Below are positions 34,230 through 45,889 of a DNA stretch of 64,000 nucleotides, piece after piece (positions within the stretch are counted from its first letter, which is position 1; every line of letters starts with the position of its first letter). Source of the stretch: Chrysaora quinquecirrha (lineage: Eukaryota > Cnidaria > Scyphozoa > Semaeostomeae > Pelagiidae). Made by a program: the position numbers and the translations under genes. The stretch lies in assembly GCA_014526335.1 (NCBI GenBank), contig JACTAT010000029.1:1665372-1729371 (forward strand). The letters run 5' to 3'. The notes beneath the pieces were generated by a model that was given only the letters and a program-made list of their open reading frames with translations, did not search any database and was not told where the DNA came from.

Positions 34230-34479
34230 AGAAAGGTAGGCCTATTGCATCATCGTTGACATTGCTGTGCCATGTGGCAGTAGGATAAGGGACACAGAAA
34301 AAGATAAGGTGGGGAAATATCAAGAGCTGAAGAGGAAAATCGACAGAATGTGGAAAATTAGGAGTGTTAAACCTGTGATTGTTGTAGGAGAACTCATAGG
34401 GATATTGAAGAAGTTGGATAATTTTATAAACAAGCAGTTAGGAACAGCACGGATATTTGGAAAAGTACGTAAATGCTAA
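34230..34479 (+). pseudogene. LINE reverse transcriptase C-terminal tail
   Basis: The translation contains DIAVPCGSRI followed by EKDKVGKYQELKRKIDRMW and VKPVIVVGELIGILKKLD, ending in LGTARI. This is the well-known C-terminal tail of a group of invertebrate non-LTR retrotransposons (AVP...EKEKYQ, PVVVGALG, LGTARIL). It is 5'-truncated and has a short internal deletion before LGTARI. Confidence 0.65.
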
Positions 34480-34759
34480 AAGAGATCAACAGGGATCCTA
34501 GGTCAGAGAATTTGACTCGCTTCCTTGACCTGAAATTCGGTAATTAGAACAGTCAGTGGTTACAGCAGCAAATAAAATACAGTAATAAGCAATTATTTCC
34601 ACTGGGATATTACCATCTCTATGTAAACAGGTTGTTGAAACTTTCCTGACTTGATAAATGATGATTATATTTTGCAAGACACAGATCCCCGCTTCTTAAT
34701 TCTGTATCACAAGGGGTTTCACAACATACTCAAACTGGGGGATCGTATAAACAGATTCT

Positions 34760-35510
34760 GGGGGTTCATATAAACAGATTCTTATCACAAAACCTGATAA
34801 AAGATCTGGGGTCGTTATTTTGAACCAAAAAGATTATATTTAGAAAATGGTCGACGAGCTCAATGATGAAAATAAGTTTGGAAAATTAGGCAACGTCGAA
34901 CAGCACGATAAAACGGCTAAAATAGAGCAGAGACTTCAAAAATGGTTGCTTGAATTGGTCAAGAAAAAACTATTGACTCAAGAAATTTACGATATGAACC
35001 GGCCAACGGGTTTGCAGCATCCACGGATGTATGGTCTACCTAAAACTCACAATCCCAACGTCCCTCTTAGGCCTATTTTATCTATGGTTAGTTCAGCTCA
35101 ACATGAGCTTGCTAAATGGCTTTTGGAAATTTTAGCACCGTTTTGGACCTTTATTCTAAAAATTGTATTTCGGATTCTTTTTCTTTTGCTAACATTATTC
35201 ATAACCGTCAATTAGACCCGGCAAACTCTTTTATGTGCTCCTTCGATATCAGCAGCCTTTTTACTAACGTACCTTTGGATGAGACTATAGAGATTTGCGC
35301 TAGAGCTCTCTACCGGGGTGAGCTTGTCAGTCCACCGTCATCTTTGTTGGTTTCTACGAAGGTCAACTTTTCGGCTCCACTTCAAAACCTCCAGTTTATG
35401 TTCGATATGTTGATGACACTTTCACCATTTTCAAAAAAGAGTCTGATTGTAACGTTTTCCTCCAAAAACTTAACGCCTTGCATATTCGAAAGTCAAATTA
35501 AAAAATGCCA
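34760..35510 (+). pseudogene. Penelope-like element reverse transcriptase, broken
   Basis: In order: KPDKRSGVVILNQKDYI, a TAG stop, then RPTGLQHPRMYGLPKTH, then PLRPILSMVSSAQHELAKWL. After a frameshift come FDISSLFTNVPLDETIEI and the catalytic RYVDDTFTIF near 35405-35433. This order and wording (YGLPKTHK, LRPI, FTNVPL) is that of Penelope-like reverse transcriptases. A stretch between FTNVPL and YVDD is deleted. It is followed in the same orientation by the endonuclease part. Confidence 0.75.
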
Positions 35511-35539
35511 TTACTAAGTGCTTCGCTGCTGCCAACCCA

Positions 35540-35970
35540 TTGTTAGTTTTTTGCACTCGGAAAGTTCTTCCGTCCATTCAAAAGGATTGCGTACCTAGCG
35601 CGCTAAAAAGTTTGGTATTTATGAATTTTCGTGCTGGTGTGATGCCATGTACGTAGTTCGTACTTCCCAGAGACCAAGTGATAGGATAAAGCAGCATGTC
35701 CCTACTAATATTCATCTGCATAATATTTGGCAAAGAGAGCAACCACCCCGTCGGTCTAAACAACAACCTAGTCTCAAACATGATTCGGCCATAGGACAAA
35801 TCTACTCGATAGCCCAATTTGTGTGGAAAATTACAGCGAGGATTGTTTCAGAAGCATTGGCAAAGCAAGGTCTTTGTCTTACTTAGGGGTTTTGGAATGT
35901 GTCTGCATCAAAACTAAAAGACCGGTTCTGTGTAGACAGAAAGAGTTCGTTTTCTCACTTGGACTCTTGA
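35540..35970 (+). pseudogene. Penelope-like element GIY-YIG endonuclease, broken
   Basis: Contains SIQKDCVPS, then DAMYVVRTSQRPSDRIKQHVP (YIG strand and helix) and a C-terminal VLECVCIKTKRPVLCRQKEF segment reaching about 35968. Frames change several times. The same domain survives as fragments at 14880 and 38610 inside the two segmental copies. Confidence 0.7.
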
Positions 35971-36270
35971 AATAATTCTATTGGTCTTCCCGCTATGTCC
36001 GACCAGCGGACTGGTGTTTAAAACACAATGCCAATTCAGCTTTTCGTTCTTTCTGATTGGTGCATTTCGAGCCGCATCTGGGTATAGTCTATTGTTTCGG
36101 TCTGTTTCTGACGTTGAAAAAAGCTTTTAAGTATGCCCGGAAATGATTCCGCTGTTCATCACAATTTTGAAGTTTTGTACAACTCAAAGACTAAATAATA
36201 TTCAGGCGAAATAAGGGAAGATAATCCGGGATCACCATTGGCGCTTTGAATAAAAATTTGTATCATTAAA

Positions 36271-36625
36271 CCCCGGGGGGGGGGTAACTTCAATAGATCA
36301 GTGACGGGGGTGTGCCATTCTCGTAATAAAAAGTTGACCCCAAAATTTATGAAAATTCTAACAAGTATACCCCAAAGTTCACAAAGAAATATGAATAAAG
36401 TACATAGAAATACTCAAAAGTCTGTTTTAGAGTTATACAGCTGAAATTTATTTGGCATTTATTGCGACTTTATTAAAATTGATCATCTTAGCAAAAATGA
36501 TACCCCAAGTTTGTAATTTTTGCAAATTTGATACCCCAAAATTTATTTTCTCACCCCTAAAAAGTGCCTCAAAAAATGGCACATCCCGTACCCATACATA
36601 TGGGAGTTACCCCCCCCCCCCGGGC
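36271..36625. mobile_element. MITE with CCCGGGGGGG-TAACT inverted ends
   Basis: Ends CCCC-G(n)-TAACT at 36271-36288 and the reverse AGTTAC-C(n)-GGG at 36605-36624 enclose about 355 bp. The interior carries repeated ACCCCAAA-type motifs and no coding. It lies just outside the right segmental copy. Confidence 0.6.
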
Positions 36626-37157
36626 ATTTAACACAGATAAACGTAGCGCCAGGAAATTTTTTCAGGATTTTTAGAGATGAAAATTTTGCTTAGAACAAGC
36701 CCTGGTTATCGTTGTGCCTGAGTTATAGGTATTATTTTTACTATTGTCCATCTCTATTGCATTTTCCAACTCCTTGTCATTGAAACAGAATAATCAATAG
36801 AGCTTTAAATTTTCATTTTTGAACCCTGAATTGTAGAATCAAACGTTTAGTGCCCCCAGGTGAGATAGGGTTAATATTTTTTGTCATTAAATTCTTTCTT
36901 TCTAATTTGAATTTGGGTAGTGGCATGCATGTTCTTACAGTAAATTCTTCGATTGTTTTTCACAAGAAGTGTTCTCACGGATGAAAAACCCCAAGGTGAG
37001 ACGTAGACAATAAAAGTATAAACGCAGCAGCTCTTGTATCTTCATTAATCATTATTTTTCATCATTACAGCAGCAGCAAAACATATTTTAAAAGCATAAT
37101 TCAGCAACATTCATCAAAGTTAAATTCGGAAGGGAAAATTAATGACCTGGACAATGT

Positions 37158-38498
37158 TTAAAGTTCCTCGCATTGAGAACAGGCCTTGTCGACGCATTTT
37201 GTAAATGGTGGACATTTCGGTTGAGTGTTGTTTAGCGTGCATCTTGTGAGCATTGGACGCCAAGTGAGGAAACGGCCAGAGCTAACATGCTTGGTGTCGA
37301 CTCGAAGCTGCCACATGCATCCTCCTGTAAAAGCTTCTTGGTTGTCATAATTCTCGCAGGTGAAGATGATGCGAGTTGTTCCAGATTGACTTCTCGTCCA
37401 AGCAGATGAAAGGGAGGTGGAAACTTTAGTTGACACCGTTGCTTTTGCAAACAAGAGGTCTGCCTCCATGGATGCACCAACTTCGACGGTGACTGTGTTT
37501 GTTATCGTTGATGAATACTCGACAGTGTTTGAAATCCACTGGGAAACCTTTCCATTTTGATTGCAGCCAACCATCACCCAAACGGCGTTAGGGGCTGTCC
37601 ATTTATCAGTTACCCATTTCAGGCGCTGGTCAGCAAGACCTTCACAAAGGTAGGTGCTAACACCACCTCTGCCATCTGTTCCGTGCACATCCAGACATTG
37701 ACCGGACTTTTTATTCATGAAAGCGCAGTGGTCTCCGTTGCAAAGCTGAGCCGGTCGAGACCACATCTGGTCACGGCGATCTTCGCAAAAATACATTCCA
37801 ATATTGCCTGTTCCATCACCCCCAGATACATCAAGGCAACGTTTTGACCTCTCGTTGACAACTTCACCATTCTCGTAGAATCGAAACCATTGATCCTTCT
37901 TGTCTTCACAGTTGTACATGTTCACGTTCCCTTTACCATCATCTCCGTCAACATCAAGACACTGATTCGATTTTTCGTTCCGGAGCTTTCCAAATGCAAT
38001 TTCTTTTCCTCGTGATCGGAAATAGAAGTATTGGTCATCTTCATTTTCGCAGTGATACACGCCAATATTGCCATGGCCATCTTTCCCACTAACATCGAGG
38101 CATTTATTTGACTCCAAACTTATGATCTCTTTTGCCTCCTGCACGATTCCTCCAGCATCTGTGAATTTCTTTGATCTTCCAAATTTCCATTTCTGGCGAG
38201 GAGGAATGCTTGGGTAATGCTGACATGCTGATGATTCAACATTGCCGTTGTTTGGCGTGAAGCAGAAATTTCTTGCACTGTTACGAATTGTGCCATCTCC
38301 ACAAAGAACGATTTGCTGATCGTCATCACCTTCGCATCCATATGTCATCACGTTTCCTGCTCCGTCCTTTCCATCTATATCAACGCATTGTTTAGACTTC
38401 TTAACTCGAAGTTCGCCAATCACCAGCGGATTTGTGCACAAGACTTGTGCATAAGATGTCACAAATAAGGATGAAAGTATAACGATCAAACAAATCAT
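37158..38498 (-). CDS. Secreted ricin-B-type beta-trefoil lectin with novel C-terminal domain
   Basis: An uninterrupted 446-residue frame. Residues 1-17 form a signal peptide. Six beta-trefoil repeats follow, four of them beginning CLDV and ending with a DQ pair (Q-x-W-like). They fit two trefoil domains, up to about residue 305, suggesting sugar binding. The last about 140 residues start at WVMVGC and contain a Ser/Thr-rich stretch of alternating polar and hydrophobic residues (about 335-385). They end in a cysteine-rich CPPF...C...C..C tail. I do not recognise this domain. The alternating pattern resembles membrane-inserting hairpins of beta-pore-forming proteins, but that is inference only. 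The start is supported by the signal peptide, with a pyrimidine-rich AG acceptor just upstream suggesting a 5' UTR intron. The paralogue at 13256-14596 has a premature stop. Confidence 0.88.
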   Translation of the reverse strand: MICLIVILSSLFVTSYAQVLCTNPLVIGELRVKKSKQCVDIDGKDGAGNVMTYGCEGDDDQQIVLCGDGTIRNSARNFCFTPNNGNVESSACQHYPSIPPRQKWKFGRSKKFTDAGGIVQEAKEIISLESNKCLDVSGKDGHGNIGVYHCENEDDQYFYFRSRGKEIAFGKLRNEKSNQCLDVDGDDGKGNVNMYNCEDKKDQWFRFYENGEVVNERSKRCLDVSGGDGTGNIGMYFCEDRRDQMWSRPAQLCNGDHCAFMNKKSGQCLDVHGTDGRGGVSTYLCEGLADQRLKWVTDKWTAPNAVWVMVGCNQNGKVSQWISNTVEYSSTITNTVTVEVGASMEADLLFAKATVSTKVSTSLSSAWTRSQSGTTRIIFTCENYDNQEAFTGGCMWQLRVDTKHVSSGRFLTWRPMLTRCTLNNTQPKCPPFTKCVDKACSQCEEL

Positions 38499-38609
38499 TA
38501 TTTACCTAGAAAAAATTTGAAATGATAATTTAAACAGAAACCTGTCTAAATTGATCTTAATTTGTTGTATTTGCAGTGCTTGGATATGCAAGGTCTCGTT
38601 GCGATTCGA

Positions 38610-39110
38610 AAATATCATAAAAGGGCCAAGTGTTTGCCAACTGTTGGTTAGTATATAGCATTTCACAGAAAATTCTAGCATCCATTTTAAAGAATTGCGC
38701 ACCTAGCACATAAAAAGGCCCACTCATAATTATCGTGGCTGTGCGATGCCGTGTACGTAGGTCATACTTCCAAGAGACAAGTAGATAGGATGAAACAACA
38801 CGCCTCTACTAATATCCGTCAGTACAAAGAGAAAAATTACCCTCAGCAACCAAGCCTTAAACACTGTTCTGTTATAGAACATCACTTACTTATAAGTCCA
38901 GAGTACTTAACTTATTTACTTAATTTACTTACAGAGTAAATTTAGAAAGTAATTAAAAGAAAAATTAAAGCGTAGATTGTTTTAAAATCATTAGCAAACA
39001 GATTTATTTTCACTTAGAAGTTTTGGAATCTGTCCACTGTCTCTGTAGACAGAAAGGATTCGTTTTCTCGCTTGGACTCTTAAATTAATTCCATTGGTCT
39101 TCTCGCTGTA
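38610..39110 (+). pseudogene. Penelope-like element endonuclease remnant (right segmental copy)
   Basis: Contains the frame VYVGHTSKRQVDRMKQH (from about 38749) and, after a gap, VLESVHCLCRQKGFVFSLGL-like coding near 39015-39090. This is the same C-terminal endonuclease as at 35540-35970. It lies directly upstream (in transcription terms) of the lectin gene. Confidence 0.6.
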
Positions 39111-40031
39111 TCCCGCAAGCCGATTGGTGTTAAAAAAACAATGCCAGTTCGCTTTAGATTCTTATTAAAGCATTCCGATTTACATCTGGATATCAATACC
39201 ATGTCAATTGTCAATTGTTTCGGCATGTTTCTGACGTTAATATACTCTCAGGAGTGTCAGACGAGAATAGCTTTTAAGCATGTCCAGAGATGTTTCCGCT
39301 GTTTTTTGCGATTTAAAAATTTTATACCACTCAAAAACTATGCTGGTAAGATTGATGAAAGAACTTTATGAAATAAAGTGTACAAAATCTTGTTTTCATC
39401 GGTTTTTGAGGTCCAATTTTTCAATAGCTCGTGGAAAAAAAGAATTTGCTTTTCACGGCCCACTGTTTTTCATCTCAAGGGTTTTGGTGGCCCTGCCTAT
39501 ATCCTCCTTCCCACCCAGTAGTAGATACTACCTCTGTAACCGGTCACTTAAATATTAATGTACCTTAATATTACTTAAATTCTATTCTATTCACATAAAA
39601 TATAAAGAAAAATTTTGTAAATCTCAATAAGTTCCAAAAAACAAACCCAACAAGCAAAGGTACTTATAAATCCAAGAAAACTTGTACACTATTCCCCAAA
39701 TTGTATAAAGGCTACAAAATTGATTGAAGATAACAACATCAAGGATTTCAGTAACTACCGCAGTTTGATTAAGGTGTTAGGATATTATTCAAATCACTTT
39801 TGGGATTAAGGCCAGCGATTAAGGCCATTGCAGCATCTGTGTTACTATTCTGCTTCAAAAAATACTTTCAATAGATATATATTGCAATAAAGTAGCCAAA
39901 CAGCATTATTCTATGAGATTGTGAAGGGCGTGGTCAAAGGATTGGCTATCAGCGGAAAACGAGATCTCAGGCTAGAATTTCCTGTCGTGAACAAGCAAAG
40001 GTCCTGGAAGTGTTCTGAAGATGATATTTAA

Positions 40032-41179
40032 CCCTAATCCTACCTGGGGGGGGGGTAGAATCCACCCCCCTCAAGCTTTTCTTGAAACTGTTTTGTTATG
40101 TGATGGATGTGTAAACGGTGGATATTTCACTGGCAGGTTGGCACAAATAAAATCGACACAATTCGAGAAAATGTTCTTCTTTAATTCTTCAGATATAAAT
40201 CTTTCCTGAGCTTTCTCTTTACAGTACGCGAAAACGACTATACAAATATAATATTCGGCAGTAGGAACTCTAGAGCTAACCTTTTACAAGCATTACTCTA
40301 AATTACATCTCTGTTCCTTTCCTTTGAACAGACTAAAAACGACAACTATAGCAACAAGATCTTTCTCAAGCATCTTGCTCCTTGAACGACACATGCATGC
40401 TCTGTTTCTCTGTCAGCTCGACATATCCGATACTCCTCCTCTTAGGATTACTTTTTACTCTAATTTATAATACACATAATCACGTGACAACAAAGGCTAA
40501 TTAACGTAACAGTTAACAGATAACATAACATGATGACAGAAATACGCAGCTGGCCATTTTGCACATTTCCGGCACCATGGAACATAAGAAAATAACACTA
40601 CTATGACAAAAAGTAAAGTAACACGCAAACTTAATAAAACGCTAAACCAAACAAAAATGCCCCGAGGATCTATCTTAAAACTAGCCGTATTACAGATGTA
40701 AGCTTCCAAACCAGGCTGACTTTAAGCCTATTTGTATAAGCTACAATGTGATACAAAAAAATTCCCAAAATAATAACAATGGGTCACGTGACATTGCCTT
40801 ATATGGAAAGCGGTCATGACAGAACCACATTTTAATGCCAATTTTTACCAGTAAATCTTATCAGAAATGACTGGATCTTTGCAGGGTAAGAGAAAATAGT
40901 TACTAGCAACAAAATGTAAAGACATTTCTGGATTTCTATTGATATTAAGGAAGGTCGATATTTGACCGACGTCAATAGCATGTTTTGATTATGATGTCGC
41001 AGTGACGTCATAATAGAAGTGGGAGACGCCCAATTTACCAACATTACCCCTAATACATTGGCCAATGCCTGTGCCAAGTTTGATTGCTCTAGCTCTAATG
41101 GACAGCAATTTATGCAGGGGGGGGTGGAAACCACCCCCCCTGGCTGTGTTAGATCAAAAAAAGCCAGGTAGGATTAGGG
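40032..41179. mobile_element. piggyBac-type MITE, interrupted by a solo LTR
   Basis: Perfect 16-bp terminal inverted repeats CCCTAATCCTACCTGG, flanked by TTAA on both sides (40028-40031 and 41180-41183). The left segmental copy retains the single unfilled TTAA at 17633-17636, proving insertion after the duplication. Without the LTR the element is about 559 bp. No transposase is present. Confidence 0.92.
40110..40694. mobile_element. Solo LTR nested in the piggyBac-type element
   Basis: 585 bp beginning TGTAAACGG and ending CCGTATTACA (TG...CA), flanked by the 4-bp duplication GATG (40106-40109 and 40695-40698). The related element at 63721 keeps the uninterrupted site GGATGTAATC. On the minus strand a TATAAAT sequence precedes the rest, suggesting minus orientation. 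The parent retrotransposon family is unknown, and it is unrelated to the BEL LTR here. Confidence 0.85.
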
Positions 41180-41975
41180 TTAAGGAAGCTACTTCAAACA
41201 GAGCCTGTTTATGGATTTTAGAACCAATCCCTTTGTGATAATGATCCAAAATAAATAAAAACACAAGGTCTTTTACAATCTAGTTACTAAGGCTAACTCT
41301 AAGCTGAAAACCTTCAAGTTTCAAGACTATTGGACTAACCAGCAAGGAAATATCACGTCATAAAAAGAGGAGAAAACGGTGGAGTGGAAAAAGTGGACAA
41401 AGGTTTTCATTATTCCTATTCTTTTTGTACTTTAATTGCCTATACCTAGGATCTGTCATCGTGTAATATTGGTAAATTAAATGCATAAGAATTCCTTTGC
41501 AGTTCTAGCTAGAATTAGGCAAGTTGGGCTATTGTTTGGTTTAATTGCCATTTGGAGCAAGTGTCTTACGAAAGTATTTGCATCCTAGCTGTGTTTTGTG
41601 TTCAAGTATGGAACGACAGTAGTGTCTGCGGTAAAAGAGACTATCAGTGCTGATTAATGCCTGTTTATTTGTTGTTTATGATCTTCAATCCAGCAGTATC
41701 ATTTTAGTCTTAGAAATTAGTGTGCATTAGATGAAGCGATGCTCATTAAGCAATTAAGTTTTGGAACGAACAAGCTGCTTCGAGTTAAAGTTGCCAAGTT
41801 TAATTAAGCCATGATGATTAGGGACGATGATTATATTTATGTCAATTAGCTTTTAAGAGCAAAATAATTAAACAGACCAATCATGTTCAGATTTAGAGTA
41901 TGCTAGAGTATGATTTAGACCCTACTGTTCTTTGTATTTATATGCATGATTCTTTAGATTTGAGAAGAAAGAGAG

Positions 41976-42212
41976 TTGAGGTTCAATGACAGAGACTGGT
42001 TAAGTCACCTCGCCGAACCACATGTAACATATCGATATGGTTATGTGAATATATTAACGTTGTTATCTTTGTCTGGTGATCCTTTCTGTAGACATTCATG
42101 CAGCATATTTGGACCGCTCACAGCTGACAAAAAACCGCTTTACATTGGTGTCAGGTGTGGGATTATTCTGAAGATGCTGGAAACAGATCTTGGACCTAAT
42201 TTTAGAGGATAG
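41976..42212 (+). other. 78-codon ORF, partner of 18479-18718 (coding doubtful)
   Basis: Open in both segmental copies with one in-frame 3-base difference, but substitutions are mostly amino-acid-changing. No domain is recognised. Confidence 0.2.
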
Positions 42213-42741
42213 ATAACAAACAATGGAGCAGAGGTGATGAGAAAATAATGCAAAGACGTGACTGAAAGACTTGGATCGGTGATATTGAAGAACTTGGTTA
42301 GAATGATGAAGTAAATGGACACTTTCGGACAGATGATTCAGCTCTGACACTTCTATTAACATGGTATTTTGCGATTTGATAGGCGACGTATGTCTTTTTA
42401 CAATAAGGAGTAACGCACACCCTAAACAAGCATTTATTTTGTTGATGCTGCAGAAAGCATGTATTTTGACCGATGAAGGCGACGATACCTTATCTATGAG
42501 ATTAACAGTTAGAATCAATCATGTTTGAAATTTACACTAAATGAATCTATGGAAACCAAAAAGTTATTATATTCAAGCCAAGAGAACTCTATTGAACTAT
42601 GTGTCTACAAAATAGTGTATTGTGTTGTGTCTTCAAACTTAGTTTAGTGTATTGTATTTAAGAAAGTATATTGAATAAATATATTTATTTATCCATGGAA
42701 AGTTGCTTACAACTCAAGGTCCTTTTGTCATGCATTTTAAC

Positions 42742-42833
42742 ACAGCCTTCTGAACTTTCGCTAGAGTCCGGGAGGTTGTGGGATGCCATGGGGAGCTAAC
42801 CTCCCGGACTCTAGCGAAAGTTCAGAAGGCTGT
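42742..42833. repeat. Perfect 36-bp inverted repeat (hairpin)
   Basis: Arms 42742-42777 and 42798-42833 are perfectly complementary with a 20-base loop. Pairing extends outward by seven more bases with a one-base bulge. The left segmental copy has only a single GCTGTAGTTAAA-like sequence at this place. Confidence 0.9.
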
Positions 42834-43057
42834 AGTTAAAAGGCAGCAAGTTAAAAGGCAGTTGAGTGGTATCTTGTCTTTCCAAGGCTAAACTGGATGC
42901 ATATTCAGTGATCATTTATGGTGTCATAAAAACTCACCAGCATAAGCGGGTGTCAGAATTCTGGCGTCAATTTAAAAAGCTAGTCTACTTGTAATGGTTA
43001 ACACATTGGAGAATTGATAAAAGGGTATTAAACTGTGGACAAAAAAGAACATTATTG

Positions 43058-43120
43058 TCATCATCATCACAATCATCACTATGGTCATCACTATGGTCAT
43101 CATCATTATCATCATCATGA
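43058..43120. repeat. (ATC)n microsatellite
   Basis: Imperfect CATCAT tract with interspersed CACTATGGT units. Confidence 0.85.
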
Positions 43121-43272
43121 CCATATCATTGTGAGAAAGTGATATACATGGAGGTGATGGAAATCTTTGACTGTGTTCCATCTACTTGAACTATAATGTA
43201 ACAAAATGTTTTATGACCTGTCTGCACTTGAAATCCTATTACAGGCAAAATTACAGCCTGTTTGAATTTCAG

Positions 43273-43449
43273 TGTCTGAAGTCCACCACATTTTCATCAA
43301 ACATCAACTATGCAATTATCTCAACAATGTTCTACATGGATACTATCCGACTGAACAACCTTTGCGTATCTAAAGCAGATCATTACAGTGTCAGCGTCTT
43401 CACCCAGAAGTTACACAGCAAAATTATTGGTTTTACAAAGGCACTTTAA
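43273..43449 (+). other. Terminal-exon-like 58-residue open frame
   Basis: Follows a good 3' splice-site sequence (TTGAATTTCAG) and stays open for 58 codons to TAA. The homologous block at 19692 keeps the acceptor but has stops. No matching upstream exon or family was recognised. Confidence 0.25.
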
Positions 43450-44074
43450 TTAGTGGCTGCTAACGTGAGTATCTAAACAATTTTAAGTAAGGAAGGTAAT
43501 GTTTGAAGTGACTAAAATTTTATAGCTAATTTTTCTTTGAACCTTACCTTCGAATTCGTATGAAAGATCTTCAGTCGTTGAAAATTTCAAACTGTTCCCC
43601 GACCATAAACCAGAGGAACTGATAACATCCCGCTTGAGCTTTGTATTTAAAAAGTTTGCAATAAGAACCTGTCAACGTGTCAACTTGTCATTCAAACAGA
43701 CAAATTCAATATAATGACGTCCTAGCTAGGCCTAGTCCTTACCATACACTAGAAAATCGTGTTTGAAAACGGTAAACATAATCATAGCAAGGGTTTTACA
43801 CAGCAAACATACTCATGAATACACTCTACTTTAAAAGCTACGAGTGTTTTTAGCACTTTTCACACTTCAGAATCAAGATGAAACGATAAATGGAAGAAAA
43901 ACAATCTTCTTGAGCATTAAAGCTCTCAAATTTGCTTTTTCAGTTGCCATGCACCTTGCATTATACAAACAGTCAATTTAAAACGAAAATAATTGCAAGT
44001 ATGCCGATTCTGTAGAGGCCATCAAGAATGCTATGTACGACCACCGACAATGAAATTAGTTTACTTTAGTAAAC

Positions 44075-44103
44075 TTAAAGTAAAGTAAAGTAAAGTAAAG
44101 TAA
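44075..44103. repeat. (TAAAG)n microsatellite
   Basis: About five pentamer units. Confidence 0.85.
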
Positions 44104-45889
44104 GCATTTTAATGCATCTGAGGTTGATATTCGACAGTTATTCTACATATGTTGCGGAAAAGCGCTGGAACGGGAGTCAAGGAAACCTCAGTTTCAAAAA
44201 CAAAATTTCCTTTCCCGTGTATTTCTGATTTGCTAATTTCGATAGATTTCCTATTGTAGCTACATTTATTAAATTTTAACGCTAATGCAAAAGGGCCAAT
44301 ACAATAATTCGTCTTCCAACAAATTTGGAGGGGTTAGTTGCAGCCAATGCACAAAAGTCCATTCAGATTAAACAAATCTGTCAAACGTGGGATTAAGTTA
44401 GAATATCATTTACATGCTTGCACACACGTGTATCGTTACATAAATAGAAACAATCCAGATTTCTATATTTAGGACCTCGACGCAATCTATTGCAGGTGAT
44501 CATCTGCGATATGTGTTGATTTATTGATATAAAAACATATAGCTACAATAATTGTTTTTCTTAACATCATCTGGAAAAAGGTTAGGTGGGTTTCCCAGTA
44601 GGCTCGTGAGTGGTGCCGTTTAACTGAGGGGATGGAAAAAACAATCAGGGTGGGCCTAAGGACCAGGAGAAGGGCCCGACGTGAGTTAGCAAGGTATTAA
44701 GGTCGGAACGTATTAAAACCGACCTCGCCAGACATTTTTCAATTTCAAAGTTTGCTATCAAAAAGTCAAAGGAAAATCAAAGGTGCTAATCAAAAAAAGG
44801 AGTGGTGTGGGGGATTTTTGAACTCGATGCACATTTAATATGGTCATGTCGTGGGATTACGCAAATCAACATCGTCAAAGATGTTCTCGAAAATAGGCAT
44901 GGGAATCAAAATTTGGATTGTTCCTAACTTTTCATCTACCAAGCTTAAACTGAAATTAACAAACAGCAGCTACTAAAAAGGCATGCAATTTGATTCATTT
45001 TTTATTAAAGACTATTTTGTGAAATATGATTCCGGTCGTATCGCCTCTTATTACGTCATCGAGCCCCCCCCCCCTTTGCTCTTTTTTTCTAGAAATCACC
45101 TCTTGCTATATGGGTTGAAGAAATTGTGGAATAAAGCATATAGAGAAAGCACAATTTTACGTGTTTAATATGAAAGGTAATTAAGTAACTGAAGACCAGG
45201 GAAAAAGGACGATTTTGCTATGTTGGAATGCAAATTCCTGAGGAAAGCTAATTCTTGCGTCAATAGGAGAGTGAATGAATTAAATAAGGTACGATGCACA
45301 GGAAAAACAACTTGATCAAACTGGAAAATAAAAATTAAGGGTTATTTCAGTCCGGATACAATTTCTACAGTCCTGTTTGATTCTAACTGACTGTATGCCT
45401 ATACGAAAGGTTAGTTATTTTTATTATATTTTAAGTATACGTTTCCGTGTCGAACGAAAGAGCAACATCATCTTGTCTATCACAAATCTAAGATATAGAT
45501 AAAGCTAGTCTAGATTTCCTGAAATATGGACTTTTTAAATTCCTTCTATAAATGATTTCACTGCATACCTGTATTTTTTCCATATCTCACTGTTTACGCA
45601 GCGCAAGGTTCAAAAACCTGAAGAAACAACGTTAAGTGCTATTTACAGCTGGTTGATTGGTTTTATTTTTCGTTTATTTTGCTCTTGATCCGCAAGTACA
45701 ATTTAATGCAGTGTCATTAGTAATTTATGCATGGAAGTATTTTTCTTTTTAAAATTCCTGTTGCTCATTGCTGTATTCTTCTACTGAAAAAGAACATTTT
45801 GAATATACCCAATCTTAATGAGTAACCTCAGAATGGATGAATGTTATTGCTAATAAGAAACGAGTTGGTGAAGGTGAAGATGAAACGGT

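Larger units (their letters stand above)
36860..45790. repeat. Segmental duplication, right copy
   Basis: Partner of 12960-22730 in direct orientation. Compared with the left copy it has gained a nested transposon (40032-41179) and a perfect 36-bp hairpin (42742-42833), and lacks the 1.57-kb insertion. Borders are approximate. Confidence 0.85.

Noticed and set aside
43058..43120. CRISPR-like array from repeated CATCA units
   Set aside because: It is a simple trinucleotide microsatellite in a eukaryotic sequence, with no spacer structure.
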